Of a stretch of 64,000 bases of DNA, positions 22,827 through 32,872 are shown piece by piece. The notes beneath the pieces are model-generated. The model searched no databases and was not told the origin of the DNA. It saw only the letters and a list, made by a program, of their open reading frames with translations. Every line of letters starts with the position of its first letter. Position 1 is the first letter of the stretch. The stretch is from Mycobacterium sp. D16Q14 (GTDB lineage: Bacteria > Actinomycetota > Actinomycetes > Mycobacteriales > Mycobacteriaceae), in assembly GCA_002013415.1 (NCBI GenBank), contig MAEX01000001.1, positions 372,001 to 436,000 of the forward strand, in the 5' to 3' direction. The position numbers were made by a program, and so were the translations under genes.

Positions 22827-23713
22827 CCGGCCACCCGCAGCTTCTCGATATCGGAGAACTCCGACAGGCGGAAGAACGCCTCGGCGCGATCCAGAATGCG
22901 CTCGCGCATCGTCACCGTCTGCCCGTGGTTGCAGCCGTCCAGCAGGGCGAAGTAGGCACGCGGCATCCGGACCGCCGCCTCCCGCGATTCGGCCAGCCGC
23001 ATAGGGTCTTCGGACCCGGCGAAAAACAGTGTGGGCGTTTCGATTTGAAGCAAGGCGTCGTCGGCGACACCCGGCTCGGCATCCCACTGCCGCAGCAGCG
23101 CCGCCAGCCCGCGCTGGCCGAGCGCCTCGATGGTCGCCCGAAATCCCGAGCCCATCTGCTGGCCGCGGTGCGCCTCCCAGCCGTCGACAAATGCCTCCAG
23201 ACTGGATTCCTCCACCACGCGAACGGCATCCGGGAAGATCAACACGTCCACCGCGCCGCGTTGCGGCCGGTGTGAGGACCCCGCCACCACCAGCGAGGTG
23301 AGCCGCTCCGGGGCCGTGGCCGCGAGGGTAAGCCCGATGCGCCCGCCGAGCGAGTAGCCGATGTAGTGGGTCCGATGGATGCCCAAGTGATCCAGTACCG
23401 CGCAGACATCCCGCACCGACGAGGCGATGGCATATCCACCGGGGTGGTTAGGCTTCTCACTCGCGCCGTGCCCACGCACGTCGATGGTGGTCACCCGGTA
23501 CTGCTGAGACAGCTGCGCGATGTAACCGTGCCTGGACCACACCGCCGAGTTCTGCAGGCTGCCGTGCACCAGCACCACATCGGCGACACCAGGCCGGGCG
23601 CGTCCATATGTCCGGTAGGCGACCGCGGCACCATCCGGGTCGGGCCGTCGCACGAAACCTGTTTCCAAGAGCCCAATTTCGCGCACTTCGGCGTTCGACA
23701 TCAATCCGGACAT
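22823..23713 (-). CDS. alpha/beta hydrolase
   Basis: 296 aa from ATG 23713 (GGAAGG 12 nt upstream). Other in-frame starts are TTG 23743, ATG 23740 and ATG 23701. Oxyanion strand VVLVHGSLQNSAVWSR, nucleophile elbow IGYSLGGRIG (about residues 120-129), late acid GSEDPMRLAES, and histidine in DGCNHGQTV near residue 264: a complete triad. Substrate unknown. It is coupled to the TauE/SafE permease, so it could release a sulfur or organic acid group that the permease exports (inference). Confidence 0.82.
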   Translation of the reverse strand: MSGLMSNAEVREIGLLETGFVRRPDPDGAAVAYRTYGRARPGVADVVLVHGSLQNSAVWSRHGYIAQLSQQYRVTTIDVRGHGASEKPNHPGGYAIASSVRDVCAVLDHLGIHRTHYIGYSLGGRIGLTLAATAPERLTSLVVAGSSHRPQRGAVDVLIFPDAVRVVEESSLEAFVDGWEAHRGQQMGSGFRATIEALGQRGLAALLRQWDAEPGVADDALLQIETPTLFFAGSEDPMRLAESREAAVRMPRAYFALLDGCNHGQTVTMRERILDRAEAFFRLSEFSDIEKLRVAG

Positions 23714-23784
23714 TAGGAATCCAAACCTTCCGCACGTCATCAAACATCTGCTGATCCGGGCTCATGCGCGACGCTGCGCCTCTC

Positions 23785-23895
23785 AACTGACCGTTTACCA
23801 GACTTCAACTGTCCGTTATCGGGTCGTGTTGATATATCAACTGTCAGTTGATATGACTCACTTGTCAACCGGAGGAGGGGTAAGACTGTCAACTG
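23785..23895. promoter_or_regulatory. operator cluster with CAACTG repeats and a perfect 21-bp palindrome
   Basis: The gap between ppx and the hydrolase holds the palindrome ATATCAACTG-T-CAGTTGATAT (23834-23854). Further CAACTG copies lie near 23785 and 23807, both extended as TCAACTG followed by CCGTT, and near 23890. The motif therefore occurs at least five times in 110 nt. It is upstream of the hydrolase-exporter operon, so a dimeric repressor or activator acting there is the simplest reading. The regulator is not identified. Confidence 0.6.
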
Positions 23896-23942
23896 TTACG
23901 CAGGTCACAGGGTCACGTGTTAAGGCCCAGTTACCTGCGTAA
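23896..23942. repeat. inverted repeat over the ppx stop codon, possible terminator
   Basis: TTACGCAGGT (23896-23905) and ACCTGCGTAA (23933-23942) are perfect 10-bp arms with a 27-nt loop; the right arm covers the last codons and TAA of ppx. There is no T-run. It could end ppx transcripts or be an mRNA-stabilising hairpin. Confidence 0.4.
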
Positions 23943-24884
23943 GGACATCGCGATCCCGTCGAGGATGTCGTGCTCACTGACGACCAGCTCGGTGATCCCG
24001 GCGCGGCCGGATAACTCGCGCGCCAATTCCTGTACGACGATGGATCCACCGCCGATGACGTCGACACGTCCCTCGTGCATCGGTCCCAGGGCAGCCCGCC
24101 GCGCTCGCGGCATCGCGATCAACTCGGACGTCACCTCAGCAAGGCGCCCCAACGGCACCCGCGACAGATGGATCGCGGCCGGGTCGTACGCGTCCAGCCG
24201 GTGCGCCAGCGCCGCCAGCGTGGTGAACGTACCCGCGACCCCCACCCACGTTCGCGCCTGCTCGACCGGCACCACCGCGAATGTCCGCGCCAACTGTGCC
24301 CGCACCACATCGCGGGCCGCCGCGATTTCCTCGGCGGTGGGCGGGTCCGAGTGCAGGCACCGCTCGGTGAGCCGCACACAACCGATATCTGCCGAAAAGC
24401 TGGCCTTAACGCCGCCGGTATCACCGATCACCGTCTCGGTGGACCCACCGCCCAGGTCCACCACCACGTAGGGCCCGGCCGTCGAGTCCAGCTCCCCCAC
24501 CGCGCCGACGAACGACAGCGCGGCCTCCTCGGTGCCCGTGATGACCTCCGCCACCGCCCCCGGAACGACGGATCCGAGCAACTCGGCCGTCATCGCGAAA
24601 AATGTCTCGCGGTTCGAGACGTCACGCGCGGCCGAGGTGGCCACCATGCGGACCCGCTGCACCCCGAGGGAGTTCATCAATTCGGCATACGCCCCGAGGG
24701 CCACCCGGGTGCGCTCGATAGCCTCCGGTGCGAACTCGCCCGTCGCGTCGACACCCTGGCCCAGACGCACGATCCGCATCTCGCGATGCACGTCCGTCAA
24801 CCGCCCGGAGTCGTCGATATCCGAGATCAGCAGACGGATCGAGTTGGTACCGCAATCCACGGCGCCAACCCGAACGGCCGTCAC
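23931..24884 (-). CDS. ppx: Ppx/GppA family phosphatase (exopolyphosphatase-like)
   Basis: 317 aa from GTG 24884, which overlaps the DUF501 stop in GTGA. ASKHA fold: phosphate-1 loop VGAVDCGTNSIRLLI at the start, TEEAALSFVGAVG (about 121-133) and phosphate-2 loop VVDLGGGSTE (about 145-154). The short single-domain form (about 310-345 aa) is that of mycobacterial Ppx1/Ppx2 rather than the longer E. coli enzyme. It hydrolyses polyphosphate or pppGpp. Position after eno, ftsB and DUF501 equals Rv1026 in M. tuberculosis. Confidence 0.88.
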   Translation of the reverse strand: MTAVRVGAVDCGTNSIRLLISDIDDSGRLTDVHREMRIVRLGQGVDATGEFAPEAIERTRVALGAYAELMNSLGVQRVRMVATSAARDVSNRETFFAMTAELLGSVVPGAVAEVITGTEEAALSFVGAVGELDSTAGPYVVVDLGGGSTETVIGDTGGVKASFSADIGCVRLTERCLHSDPPTAEEIAAARDVVRAQLARTFAVVPVEQARTWVGVAGTFTTLAALAHRLDAYDPAAIHLSRVPLGRLAEVTSELIAMPRARRAALGPMHEGRVDVIGGGSIVVQELARELSGRAGITELVVSEHDILDGIAMSLRR

Positions 24885-25360
24885 CAAACCTCCGGCAGCA
24901 CACCGGGCATGGTGCCCGCCAGCTCTCGAATTGCCTCATCCCCCAAGGGATTGACTCCTGGCCCCACGGCAAGTGAGTGTCCGATCAGCACGTGCAGGCA
25001 CTTCACCCTGTCGGGCATGCCGCCGGCGGTCACGGTGGTGCCGAGCGGTTCGATGGCATCACGCTCGGCGAGGTAGCTCTCGTGTGCACGCAGATATGCG
25101 GCGGCCAGATCCTCGTCGGAGGCAAGGCGATCGGTCATATCGCGCATCAGCCCTCCGGATTCCAGGCGGCTCGCCGCCGCCGTCAGGGCCGGGTGCGTCA
25201 AGTAGTAGAGCGTGGGAAACGGTGTTCCGTCGGGTAGCCGCGGAGCGGTCTTCACCACGGCCGGCTCACCGTTGGGGCAACGGTAGGAGACCTCCAGCAT
25301 TCCTCGCGGTGCGCGGCCCAATTGCGCTGTGACCGCGGCGATGTCGTCGTCAGAGATCAC
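24881..25360 (-). CDS. DUF501 protein
   Basis: 159 aa from GTG 25360, overlapping the FtsB-like gene stop in GTGA. The family pattern is clear: LGRAPRGMLEVSYRCPNGEPAVVKTAPRLPDGTPFPTLYYLTHP (about 14-57), then ESGGLMRDMTDRL and KCLHVLIGHSLAVGPGVNPLGDEA. Cysteines and histidines in YRCPNG and KCLHVLIGH recur in the family. It is a cytosolic actinobacterial protein of unknown function, always near eno/ftsB/ppx (Rv1025 in M. tuberculosis). Confidence 0.88.
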   Translation of the reverse strand: MISDDDIAAVTAQLGRAPRGMLEVSYRCPNGEPAVVKTAPRLPDGTPFPTLYYLTHPALTAAASRLESGGLMRDMTDRLASDEDLAAAYLRAHESYLAERDAIEPLGTTVTAGGMPDRVKCLHVLIGHSLAVGPGVNPLGDEAIRELAGTMPGVLPEVW

Positions 25361-25986
25361 GGCAGCGGAGCCGGTGACGCCGGCGGCGCAGTCGGTACGG
25401 CAGTGGGAGAGTCGGCGATGTTGTGCCACAGGTTGGTGTACCACGGATTGCCGTTGTCCACCGGCCCCTGACCCTGAGGCTGGGCATCGACAGGAGTGTT
25501 CGGCAGCTGCACCTGGAACGGCACCTCGCCCGGCATCACGAACCCCAGCCGCTCACGCGCCTGGGCCGCGATGTAGGCCGGATCCGCCAGCCGGCGCTTC
25601 TTGTCCTCGAGCAAGGCAATCTGGTCCCGCAGCTGCGATTCCGCGGCCGCGAGCTGATTCCGCTCGGCCTGCTGCGAGAAGTAGGTACGAACCGGACCCG
25701 CCACGGTCAGGGTCAGCGCACAGACCACAGCGGCCAGGATGGCGGCCCGCCGCGCGGTGGACCCGAGGCGCTGCTCGGACTGATGCTCGGCGCTGCGTTC
25801 GATCGATGCGGCCACCGCGCCGGTGGCCCCGCCGGCCTTGGGCGCCTTGGCCGGTGCCGCCGGACCGCTCCGCGCGGGACCTCTGACAACCTTCTGCGCC
25901 GGCCGCTTGACCGGTGTCCGTTTACGGGCAGCCGCAGCCGGACCCCGCGACCTACCGGACGCGGGGCGGCGTTTGGATTCAGCCAC
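25357..25986 (-). CDS. FtsB/DivIC-like septum formation protein
   Basis: 209 aa. A long basic, Pro/Ala-rich cytosolic N-terminus (1-75), one transmembrane helix (RRAAILAAVVCALTLTVAGPVRTYF, about 79-103), a coiled coil (QQAERNQLAAAESQLRDQIALLEDKKRRLADP, about 105-137), then the DivIC end YIAAQARERLGFVMPGEVPF and a Pro-rich tail. It is expected to join FtsL/FtsQ in the divisome. The extended N-terminus is typical of mycobacterial members (Rv1024). It starts 20 nt after eno. Confidence 0.88.
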   Translation of the reverse strand: MAESKRRPASGRSRGPAAAARKRTPVKRPAQKVVRGPARSGPAAPAKAPKAGGATGAVAASIERSAEHQSEQRLGSTARRAAILAAVVCALTLTVAGPVRTYFSQQAERNQLAAAESQLRDQIALLEDKKRRLADPAYIAAQARERLGFVMPGEVPFQVQLPNTPVDAQPQGQGPVDNGNPWYTNLWHNIADSPTAVPTAPPASPAPLP

Positions 25987-26006
25987 AGCTGCCCTCAGCT
26001 TGTCCG

Positions 26007-27350
<1,344 letters not shown>

Positions 27351-27382
27351 TCAGGGCGAAGAACATCGGGTACAGACTAGTG

Positions 27383-28150
27383 CTACAGGGAGCCGCCCTT
27401 GGCGTAGGCCGTGGCCCAGTCCCGTACCTGCTCGGCGTACACGTCCGACATGTTGTAGGCCCACAGCGCCTTGATCCAGCCCTCGGTGGTACTCAGGTCA
27501 CCGCCGCGCGAGCACAGGTAACCCGCCGCCGACAGCGCGGCATCGTCGATGTTGTCGGGGCTGGGCTCGCCCTCACCGGCGGCCCGGACACCGTAGATAC
27601 GCCAGGTCTCGGGGATGAACTGCATGGGTCCCATCGCGCGATCCTGGTTCGCGTCACCGTCCAACACGCCCCTGTCCGTGTCCGGCAGCCGCAGGTTTCC
27701 GTTGGATCCGTCCAGCCGCACTCCACGGATCGGCGGCAGTGCGTCGCCATTGGGCTGCAGCTGCGCACCGTGATAGGTGCCGTTGTGGCTCTCGACGGTG
27801 CCAATTCCGGCCAGCGTCGTCCAGGCGATCTTGCAGCGCGGGTTCTCCTGCTCGGCAACCTTGGCCGCGTAGGCATACGCCTCCAGCGCGATGACGGGAA
27901 TTCCCGTCTTCTGGGCACGTGGCGTCGACCATTCACGGAGCTGGTCGGCGGGGCGGCCTTGGATGTGCGCGGGCGGCGTCGCGATGTCGGGAACCAGATC
28001 GCCGGTCGGCGGCGGCACCCCCCGAGGTAACGGCGAGCGTCCGCCCAACTGCCAGGAGCAGCCCGCTGCCAGCAGAAACGTCGACATGGAGACGACGAGC
28101 ACAATCCGCACTAAGCGCGCCGACAGGGAGCGCACGGCGAGGGACGACAC
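27383..28150 (-). CDS. lpqU: LpqU-like lipoprotein, lytic transglycosylase family
   Basis: 255 aa from GTG 28150, preceded by TAGGAG 7 nt upstream. Signal peptide ARLVRIVLVVSMSTFLLAAGC with lipobox LAAGC. The catalytic-type domain (about 75-250) contains CKIAWTTLAGIGTVESHNG with the likely catalytic glutamate in VESH, AMGPMQFIPETWRIYG (the transglycosylase GPMQF motif) and AAGYLCSRGGDL / ALWAYNMSDVYAEQV. It probably cleaves peptidoglycan in the wall. Rv1022 (lpqU) next to eno in M. tuberculosis has the same place. Confidence 0.87.
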   Translation of the reverse strand: MSSLAVRSLSARLVRIVLVVSMSTFLLAAGCSWQLGGRSPLPRGVPPPTGDLVPDIATPPAHIQGRPADQLREWSTPRAQKTGIPVIALEAYAYAAKVAEQENPRCKIAWTTLAGIGTVESHNGTYHGAQLQPNGDALPPIRGVRLDGSNGNLRLPDTDRGVLDGDANQDRAMGPMQFIPETWRIYGVRAAGEGEPSPDNIDDAALSAAGYLCSRGGDLSTTEGWIKALWAYNMSDVYAEQVRDWATAYAKGGSL

Positions 28151-28257
28151 GACGGAACTCCTAGACGGTGCGATGGATTGCCCTCCATCGTTGCACGACC
28201 GGGACACACACGAACGCAGCCGATGCTGTGCCATCGCCCCCAAGTACCCCATTCGGG

Positions 28258-28276
28258 TAAGGTCAGCCGCACCTTG
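28258..28276 (+). promoter_or_regulatory. IdeR-box-like site before efeU
   Basis: TAAGGTCAGCCGCACCTTG agrees with the 19-bp IdeR consensus (TWAGGTWAGSCTWACCTWA) at 15 positions and has inverted arms AAGGT/ACCTT. It lies 47 nt before the efeU ATG. A perfect 12-bp palindrome TTGGCTAGCCAA follows at 28284-28295. Iron-dependent repression of efeUOB is the expected effect. Confidence 0.55.
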
Positions 28277-28323
28277 GCAAGCATTGGCTAGCCAAAGTCA
28301 CCTGACGGAAAAGGACCCTGGAC

Positions 28324-29229
28324 ATGGGCAGTATCGGCGTCCTAGCCGACGGGCCGACAAGCTTCTCGCAATACTTCAGCAGCGGCCTCATCGGTCTGCG
28401 CGAAGGCCTCGAATGCGGGATCGTCGTGATGATCCTGGTGGCGTTCCTGGTGAAGTCGAACCGCCGCGATGCGCTGCGGTGGGTGTGGCTGGGCGTCGTC
28501 GGCGCCATCGCGATGACGTTGCTCATCTTCGTGACGATCCATTTCGGCAGTAACACCATCAGCGACCTGGGCGCCGAGGCGATCGCCGGGGTGGCCTCGC
28601 TGGTCGCGGTGGCCATCGTGACGACCATGGTGCTGTGGATGCGCACCGCAGCGGCCAGCATCGCCGGCGAACTGCGCCACGGTATGGCCCAGGCACTGGA
28701 AACGGGCTCATTGGCGATCCTGACCGTCGCCTTCCTGTCAGTCGGCCGTGAGGGTGTCGAGACCGCACTGTTCATGGTCGGGTACGCCAAGGCCGGAACC
28801 GCCTGGCCCCTAGCCGGACTCGTTACCGGGGTCGCCGTGGCGGCCGCGCTGTCCTACGGCATGTACCGCGGTGCGATCAAGATCAACCTGAGCAAGTTCT
28901 TCAAGTACACCGGCGCCTTTCTGGTAGTTGTGGCCGCCGGCATCCTGTCCTATGGCATCGGCGCCCTGCAGACGGTCGGATGGCTTCCGGGTCTGTCCCA
29001 CAAAGCCTTTGACATCACCGGCTGGTTCGACTGGAGCGCCTGGTACGGCGAACTGCTACGCGGGATCTTCAACGTGACACCGACCCCGACGGTGCTACAA
29101 CTCACGGGCTGGATCATCTATCTGGTGATCGTGCTCGGTCTGTTCCTGCGCCCGGTGGCCTTGCCGCCCAAAGAAAAGCCCCAAGAAATCAACACCACTG
29201 AACCCCAACCCGAGAGGACCGCTGGATGA
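28324..29229 (+). CDS. efeU: FTR1-family ferrous iron permease (EfeU)
   Basis: 301 aa, about seven helices. Both iron-binding REXXE motifs are present: GLREGLECGIV (about residues 25-35) and VGREGVETALF (about 141-151), each within a helix. The family ends with a conserved Trp-rich helix region (ITGWFDWSAWYGELLRGIFN). EfeU moves iron across the inner membrane after oxidation by partner proteins. The stop overlaps efeO by ATGA, so three coupled genes form efeUOB. An IdeR-like box upstream points to induction on iron starvation. LpqU is divergent; the 173-nt gap holds the control region. Confidence 0.92.
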   Translation: MGSIGVLADGPTSFSQYFSSGLIGLREGLECGIVVMILVAFLVKSNRRDALRWVWLGVVGAIAMTLLIFVTIHFGSNTISDLGAEAIAGVASLVAVAIVTTMVLWMRTAAASIAGELRHGMAQALETGSLAILTVAFLSVGREGVETALFMVGYAKAGTAWPLAGLVTGVAVAAALSYGMYRGAIKINLSKFFKYTGAFLVVVAAGILSYGIGALQTVGWLPGLSHKAFDITGWFDWSAWYGELLRGIFNVTPTPTVLQLTGWIIYLVIVLGLFLRPVALPPKEKPQEINTTEPQPERTAG

Positions 29230-30380
29230 GACTGTCGCTCGCCTTTGCGTCCACCGCACTTGCGGTGGCCACCGGTACAACCCTGGCGGCCTGCACCCCT
29301 AAGGAGCCCGCGCAGGGCGGTGCTGCCGGCGCCGGTCAGGAGATCACCGTGACCGCCACCGATACCAGCTGCGAGGTCTCCAAGACCGAGGCCACCACGG
29401 GCCCAGTCACTTTCCAGGTGACCAATAACGGGTCGAAGGTCACCGAGTTCTACGTCTACGACAAGGGCGACCGCGCGCTCGGTGAGGTCGAGAACATCGG
29501 CTCGGGCATCAACCGCAAGCTCATCGTGCAGTTCACCGAGCCAGGTACATATCAGACCGCGTGCAAGCCGGGCATGATCGGTGACGGCATCCGCGGCGAC
29601 TTCAAGATCACCGGGGCCGCGGTGAAGCTGGACGCCGAGGGCAAGTTCAAGGATGCCACCGACCGCTACCGCAGCTACGTGATCAGCCAGGTGGACGCCC
29701 TCAGTGAATCCGCCACCAAGTTCGTCGACGCGGTCAAGGCTAAGGACATCGCCTCCGCCAAGGCGCAGTATCCGACCAGCCGGGTGTACTACGAGCGGAT
29801 CGAGCCGGTCGCCGAGGCCTTCCCCAATGACCTGGACCCACGAATCGACTTGCGCGAGGCCGATCTTCAGCCCGGCGAGAAGTGGACCGGCTATCACCGA
29901 TTGGAGAAGGATCTGTGGGTGACGGGCCTGCAGCCGGACACCGACGCCATCGCCGATCAGCTGCTCAAAGACATCAAGGAGCTCTCGGACGGCGTGCGCG
30001 CCAAGGACTTCGACATCAACACCACCAAGATCGCGGGCGGAGCACAGACTCTGCTCGACGAGGTGGCCAGGACGAAGATCTCCGGTGAGGAAGAGACGTT
30101 CAGCCACACCGACCTGTGGGACTTCCAGGCCAACGTCGACGGCTCGCAGAACGCGATCGCTACCGTGCGACCGATCCTCGATGAGCGCAAGCCCGAACTG
30201 GGGCAGGCGATCGACAAGCGGTTCAAGGAAGTCGACACGCTACTGGGCAAGTACCGCAAGGGTGACGGATTCGTCTTGTACGACACCGTGCCGCAGGATC
30301 AGCGCATCGAGCTGGCGCACGCCATCGACGCGTTGTCCAAGGAGGTCAGCGAGGTGCAAGGTGTCATCGCCGGACGGTAG
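29226..30380 (+). CDS. efeO: EfeO lipoprotein (cupredoxin + M75/imelysin-like)
   Basis: 384 aa. Lipobox TTLAAC, cysteine 23. The N-terminal cupredoxin domain (about 38-133) contains CEVSKTEATTGPVTFQVTNNGSKVTEFYVYD and TYQTACKPGMIGDGIRGDF, with Cys/Met ligands. The C-terminal helical M75 domain (about 145-384) has the HXXE metal motif in GYHRLEKDLWVTG. EfeO binds iron outside the membrane and passes it to EfeU. The 3' end overlaps efeB by 20 nt. A complete, typical protein. Confidence 0.92.
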   Translation: MRLSLAFASTALAVATGTTLAACTPKEPAQGGAAGAGQEITVTATDTSCEVSKTEATTGPVTFQVTNNGSKVTEFYVYDKGDRALGEVENIGSGINRKLIVQFTEPGTYQTACKPGMIGDGIRGDFKITGAAVKLDAEGKFKDATDRYRSYVISQVDALSESATKFVDAVKAKDIASAKAQYPTSRVYYERIEPVAEAFPNDLDPRIDLREADLQPGEKWTGYHRLEKDLWVTGLQPDTDAIADQLLKDIKELSDGVRAKDFDINTTKIAGGAQTLLDEVARTKISGEEETFSHTDLWDFQANVDGSQNAIATVRPILDERKPELGQAIDKRFKEVDTLLGKYRKGDGFVLYDTVPQDQRIELAHAIDALSKEVSEVQGVIAGR

Positions 30381-31632
30381 TGGTTTCAACCGCCGCAAGC
30401 TGCTAGGCGCGGCGGGGGTCACCGCCGCCGTCGCCGGGGCCGCGGGCGCGGGCGTGTTGGGCGGTCGCGCGAGCGCGTCCAGCATCGGGCCGGTCAACGT
30501 CAGGGTCCCGTTCCGGGGCGATCACCAGGCCGGAATCACCACTCCGGCACAGGACAGAATGCATTTCTGCGCCTTCGACGTGATGCCCAACGCCACCCGC
30601 GGCGAGGTGCAGGCCATGCTGCGCCAGTGGACCGACATGGCCGAACGGATGTCTCAGGGCCAAGAGACCACACCCGGCGGTGCGGTAGACGGCAATCCCT
30701 ATGCCCCACCAACGGATACGGGCGAGGCGCTGGACCTGGCCGCCTCCGCGCTGACCCTGACGATCGGGTTCGGGCCGTCATTCTTCCGCAAGGACGGGGT
30801 GGACCGATTCGGCATCGCCGACAAGTTGCCGCCCCCGTTGCAGGAGCTGCCCAAGTTCCGTAACGAGAAGCTGGACCCCGCCCGATGCGGCGGCGATATC
30901 TGTATTCAGGCCTGTGCCGACGACCCGCAAGTCGCGGTGCATGCCATCCGCAACCTGGCACGGGTGGGCTTCGGAACCGTCGCGGTCAAGTGGTCGCAGC
31001 TCGGATTCGGCCGCACCTCCTCGACCAGCCGGTCGCAGATGACGCCGCGAAACCTGTTCGGGTTCAAGGACGGAACCCGCAATATCAAGGCCGAAGACAC
31101 CGGAAAGGTCGACACCAGTGTCTGGGTGGCCAAGGGCGACAACCCCGCATGGATGACGGGCGGCACCTACCTGGTGGCACGGCGCATCCGGATGCTGATC
31201 GAGAGCTGGGACCGCACCGTACTCACCGAGCAGGAACGAGTCATCGGGCGTGCCAAGGGATCCGGTGCTCCCATCGGTCAGGCCGACGAGTTCGCCGCCA
31301 TCGACTTCAACGGTAAGAAGTCCGACGGGGAACCGCTGCTTGATGTGGACGCGCACGTGCGACTGGCTTCCGCCGAAGAGTTGGGCGGTATCGAGATCTT
31401 GCGCCGCGGTTACAACTTCACCGATGGATCGGACGGCTTCGGACATCTGGATGCGGGGCTGTTCTTCATCGCCTTCGTGCGCAATCCACAGACCCAGTTC
31501 ATCCCGATGCAGCGCAAGCTGGCCACCGAGGACGCCCTCAACGAATACATCCTGCACACCGGGTCGGCCATCTTCGCCTGCCCGCCGGGACTGGGCCCCA
31601 AGGAGTATTGGGGTCAGGAGCTCTTCGGCTAG
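30361..31632 (+). CDS. efeB: EfeB, Tat-exported DyP-type peroxidase (first copy)
   Basis: 423 aa from GTG 30361 (GAGG 6-7 nt upstream), starting inside efeO. Twin-arginine signal: NRRKLLGAAGVTAAVAGAAGAG. The DyP heme motif GXXDG is intact in NLFGFKDGTRN (about 233-243). TFVRNPQTQF-type end is present as IAFVRNPQTQFIPMQRKL. The heme peroxidase oxidises or processes iron or porphyrin outside the membrane for EfeO/EfeU. It ends in CTAG 31629-31632, whose two TAG readings stop this gene and the second efeB on the opposite strand. Confidence 0.92.
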   Translation: MSSPDGSGFNRRKLLGAAGVTAAVAGAAGAGVLGGRASASSIGPVNVRVPFRGDHQAGITTPAQDRMHFCAFDVMPNATRGEVQAMLRQWTDMAERMSQGQETTPGGAVDGNPYAPPTDTGEALDLAASALTLTIGFGPSFFRKDGVDRFGIADKLPPPLQELPKFRNEKLDPARCGGDICIQACADDPQVAVHAIRNLARVGFGTVAVKWSQLGFGRTSSTSRSQMTPRNLFGFKDGTRNIKAEDTGKVDTSVWVAKGDNPAWMTGGTYLVARRIRMLIESWDRTVLTEQERVIGRAKGSGAPIGQADEFAAIDFNGKKSDGEPLLDVDAHVRLASAEELGGIEILRRGYNFTDGSDGFGHLDAGLFFIAFVRNPQTQFIPMQRKLATEDALNEYILHTGSAIFACPPGLGPKEYWGQELFG

Positions 31633-32855
31633 CCGAGCAAGGCCCTTCCGTACCAGTCGTTCTCATCGGTAACACCGGGCAGCGCGAAGAAGTACCCGCC
31701 ACCGAATGGCTGTACGTAGTCGACGAGAGGCTCGTCGTTCAACCGGTTCTGCACGGTTTCAAACTGGCGCTCCAGATCTTGCTGGAAGCAGACGAACACA
31801 TGGCCCGACTGCATGTTCCCGTTCAGATCCACGCCCAGGTCGTAGTTATAGGAGCGCCGCACCAGCCGCTGGCTGTCTGTCTCCGTGGTGCGCGGATTGG
31901 CCAGCCGGATATGCGCATCGAGAGGAATGGTCTGACCTTCGGGATCAGTCGCGTAGTTCGGGGTGTCGAATTCGTTGTTCCCGTCCAGCGGTGCGCCGCT
32001 ATCGCGCCGGCGGCCGAACATCCGCTCCTGTTCATTGATGGAGACACGGTCCCAGAACTCCACGAGCATCCGGATGAGGCGCACCACCAGGTAGGTGCCA
32101 TCCGTCGTCCAGGCCGGCTCACCCTGGCTCACCCAGATCAGCTTCTCGGCATCGTCGGACACCGGGTTGGCGGTGCCGTCCTTGAAGCCCAACAGATTGC
32201 GGCCCGTTCCCGACGGACGCGGCGGCGAGTTGTACCCCGCAATCCGCCAACGCATCTGCAGATCGCCGCGCACCGCACGGGTGATGTCGCGCAGCGCGTG
32301 ATGCACCGTATCGGGATTGTGGGCGCACAGCTGAACCAACAGATCGCCGTGTGACCACGCCACCTCGGGAAAATCATTGGGGAACACCGTCATTGGTTTG
32401 AGCTTGGCGGGCTTACGGTCGGCCAGGCCGAATCTGGTATCGAACAGGCTCGGCCCAACGGCCACCGTTACCGTCAGGCCATCGGGCTCGACCACAGGCC
32501 CGACCACCTCGCTGTCCGCGGGTGGTTGCCCCACCCCCAGCTCGGGCGGGGTGCCACCGGTACACAGGAACCGCGCACGCTCGGTCAGCTTCCGGAAGGC
32601 ACCAGCCAGCGCATCCCTGTCCTTCGATGTCACGTCGAAGGACACGTGGCAGGCGAAATTCTGCTTCTCGGCGGGAACCGGGGTGAGGATTCCCGATTGC
32701 CTGGTCCCGTGGAAGGGGTATCGATTCGGGGGCACGGCTACCGCGGCCGCGTTCGCGTCGACTTCGGCACCCTTGACGATCACCGCACCCGTTACCGCGG
32801 TGCCGGCGGCACCGATGGCAGCGCCGCGTAGGAAGTTCCTGCGGTTGACATCCAT
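31629..32855 (-). CDS. efeB: EfeB, Tat-exported DyP-type peroxidase (second copy)
   Basis: 408 aa from ATG 32855, with AAGGAG 9 nt upstream; a TTG at 32876 would overlap the preceding stop. Tat signal NRRNFLRGAAIGAAGTAVTGAV. DyP motif in NLLGFKDGTANP (about 219-230). End region VFVCFQQDLERQFETVQNRL. It is clearly homologous to the efeB on the other strand but diverged in most surface loops, so the two are not a recent duplication. It follows the EfeU-EfeO fusion by 17 nt and forms a two-gene operon with it. Confidence 0.92.
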   Translation of the reverse strand: MDVNRRNFLRGAAIGAAGTAVTGAVIVKGAEVDANAAAVAVPPNRYPFHGTRQSGILTPVPAEKQNFACHVSFDVTSKDRDALAGAFRKLTERARFLCTGGTPPELGVGQPPADSEVVGPVVEPDGLTVTVAVGPSLFDTRFGLADRKPAKLKPMTVFPNDFPEVAWSHGDLLVQLCAHNPDTVHHALRDITRAVRGDLQMRWRIAGYNSPPRPSGTGRNLLGFKDGTANPVSDDAEKLIWVSQGEPAWTTDGTYLVVRLIRMLVEFWDRVSINEQERMFGRRRDSGAPLDGNNEFDTPNYATDPEGQTIPLDAHIRLANPRTTETDSQRLVRRSYNYDLGVDLNGNMQSGHVFVCFQQDLERQFETVQNRLNDEPLVDYVQPFGGGYFFALPGVTDENDWYGRALLG

Positions 32856-32872
32856 ATTGCGCGGCTCCTTGG

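Noticed and set aside
28284..28295. TTGGCTAGCCAA as a second IdeR box before efeU
   Set aside because: A perfect palindrome, but it does not match the AGGT/ACCT arms of the IdeR consensus; kept only as an unexplained palindrome.
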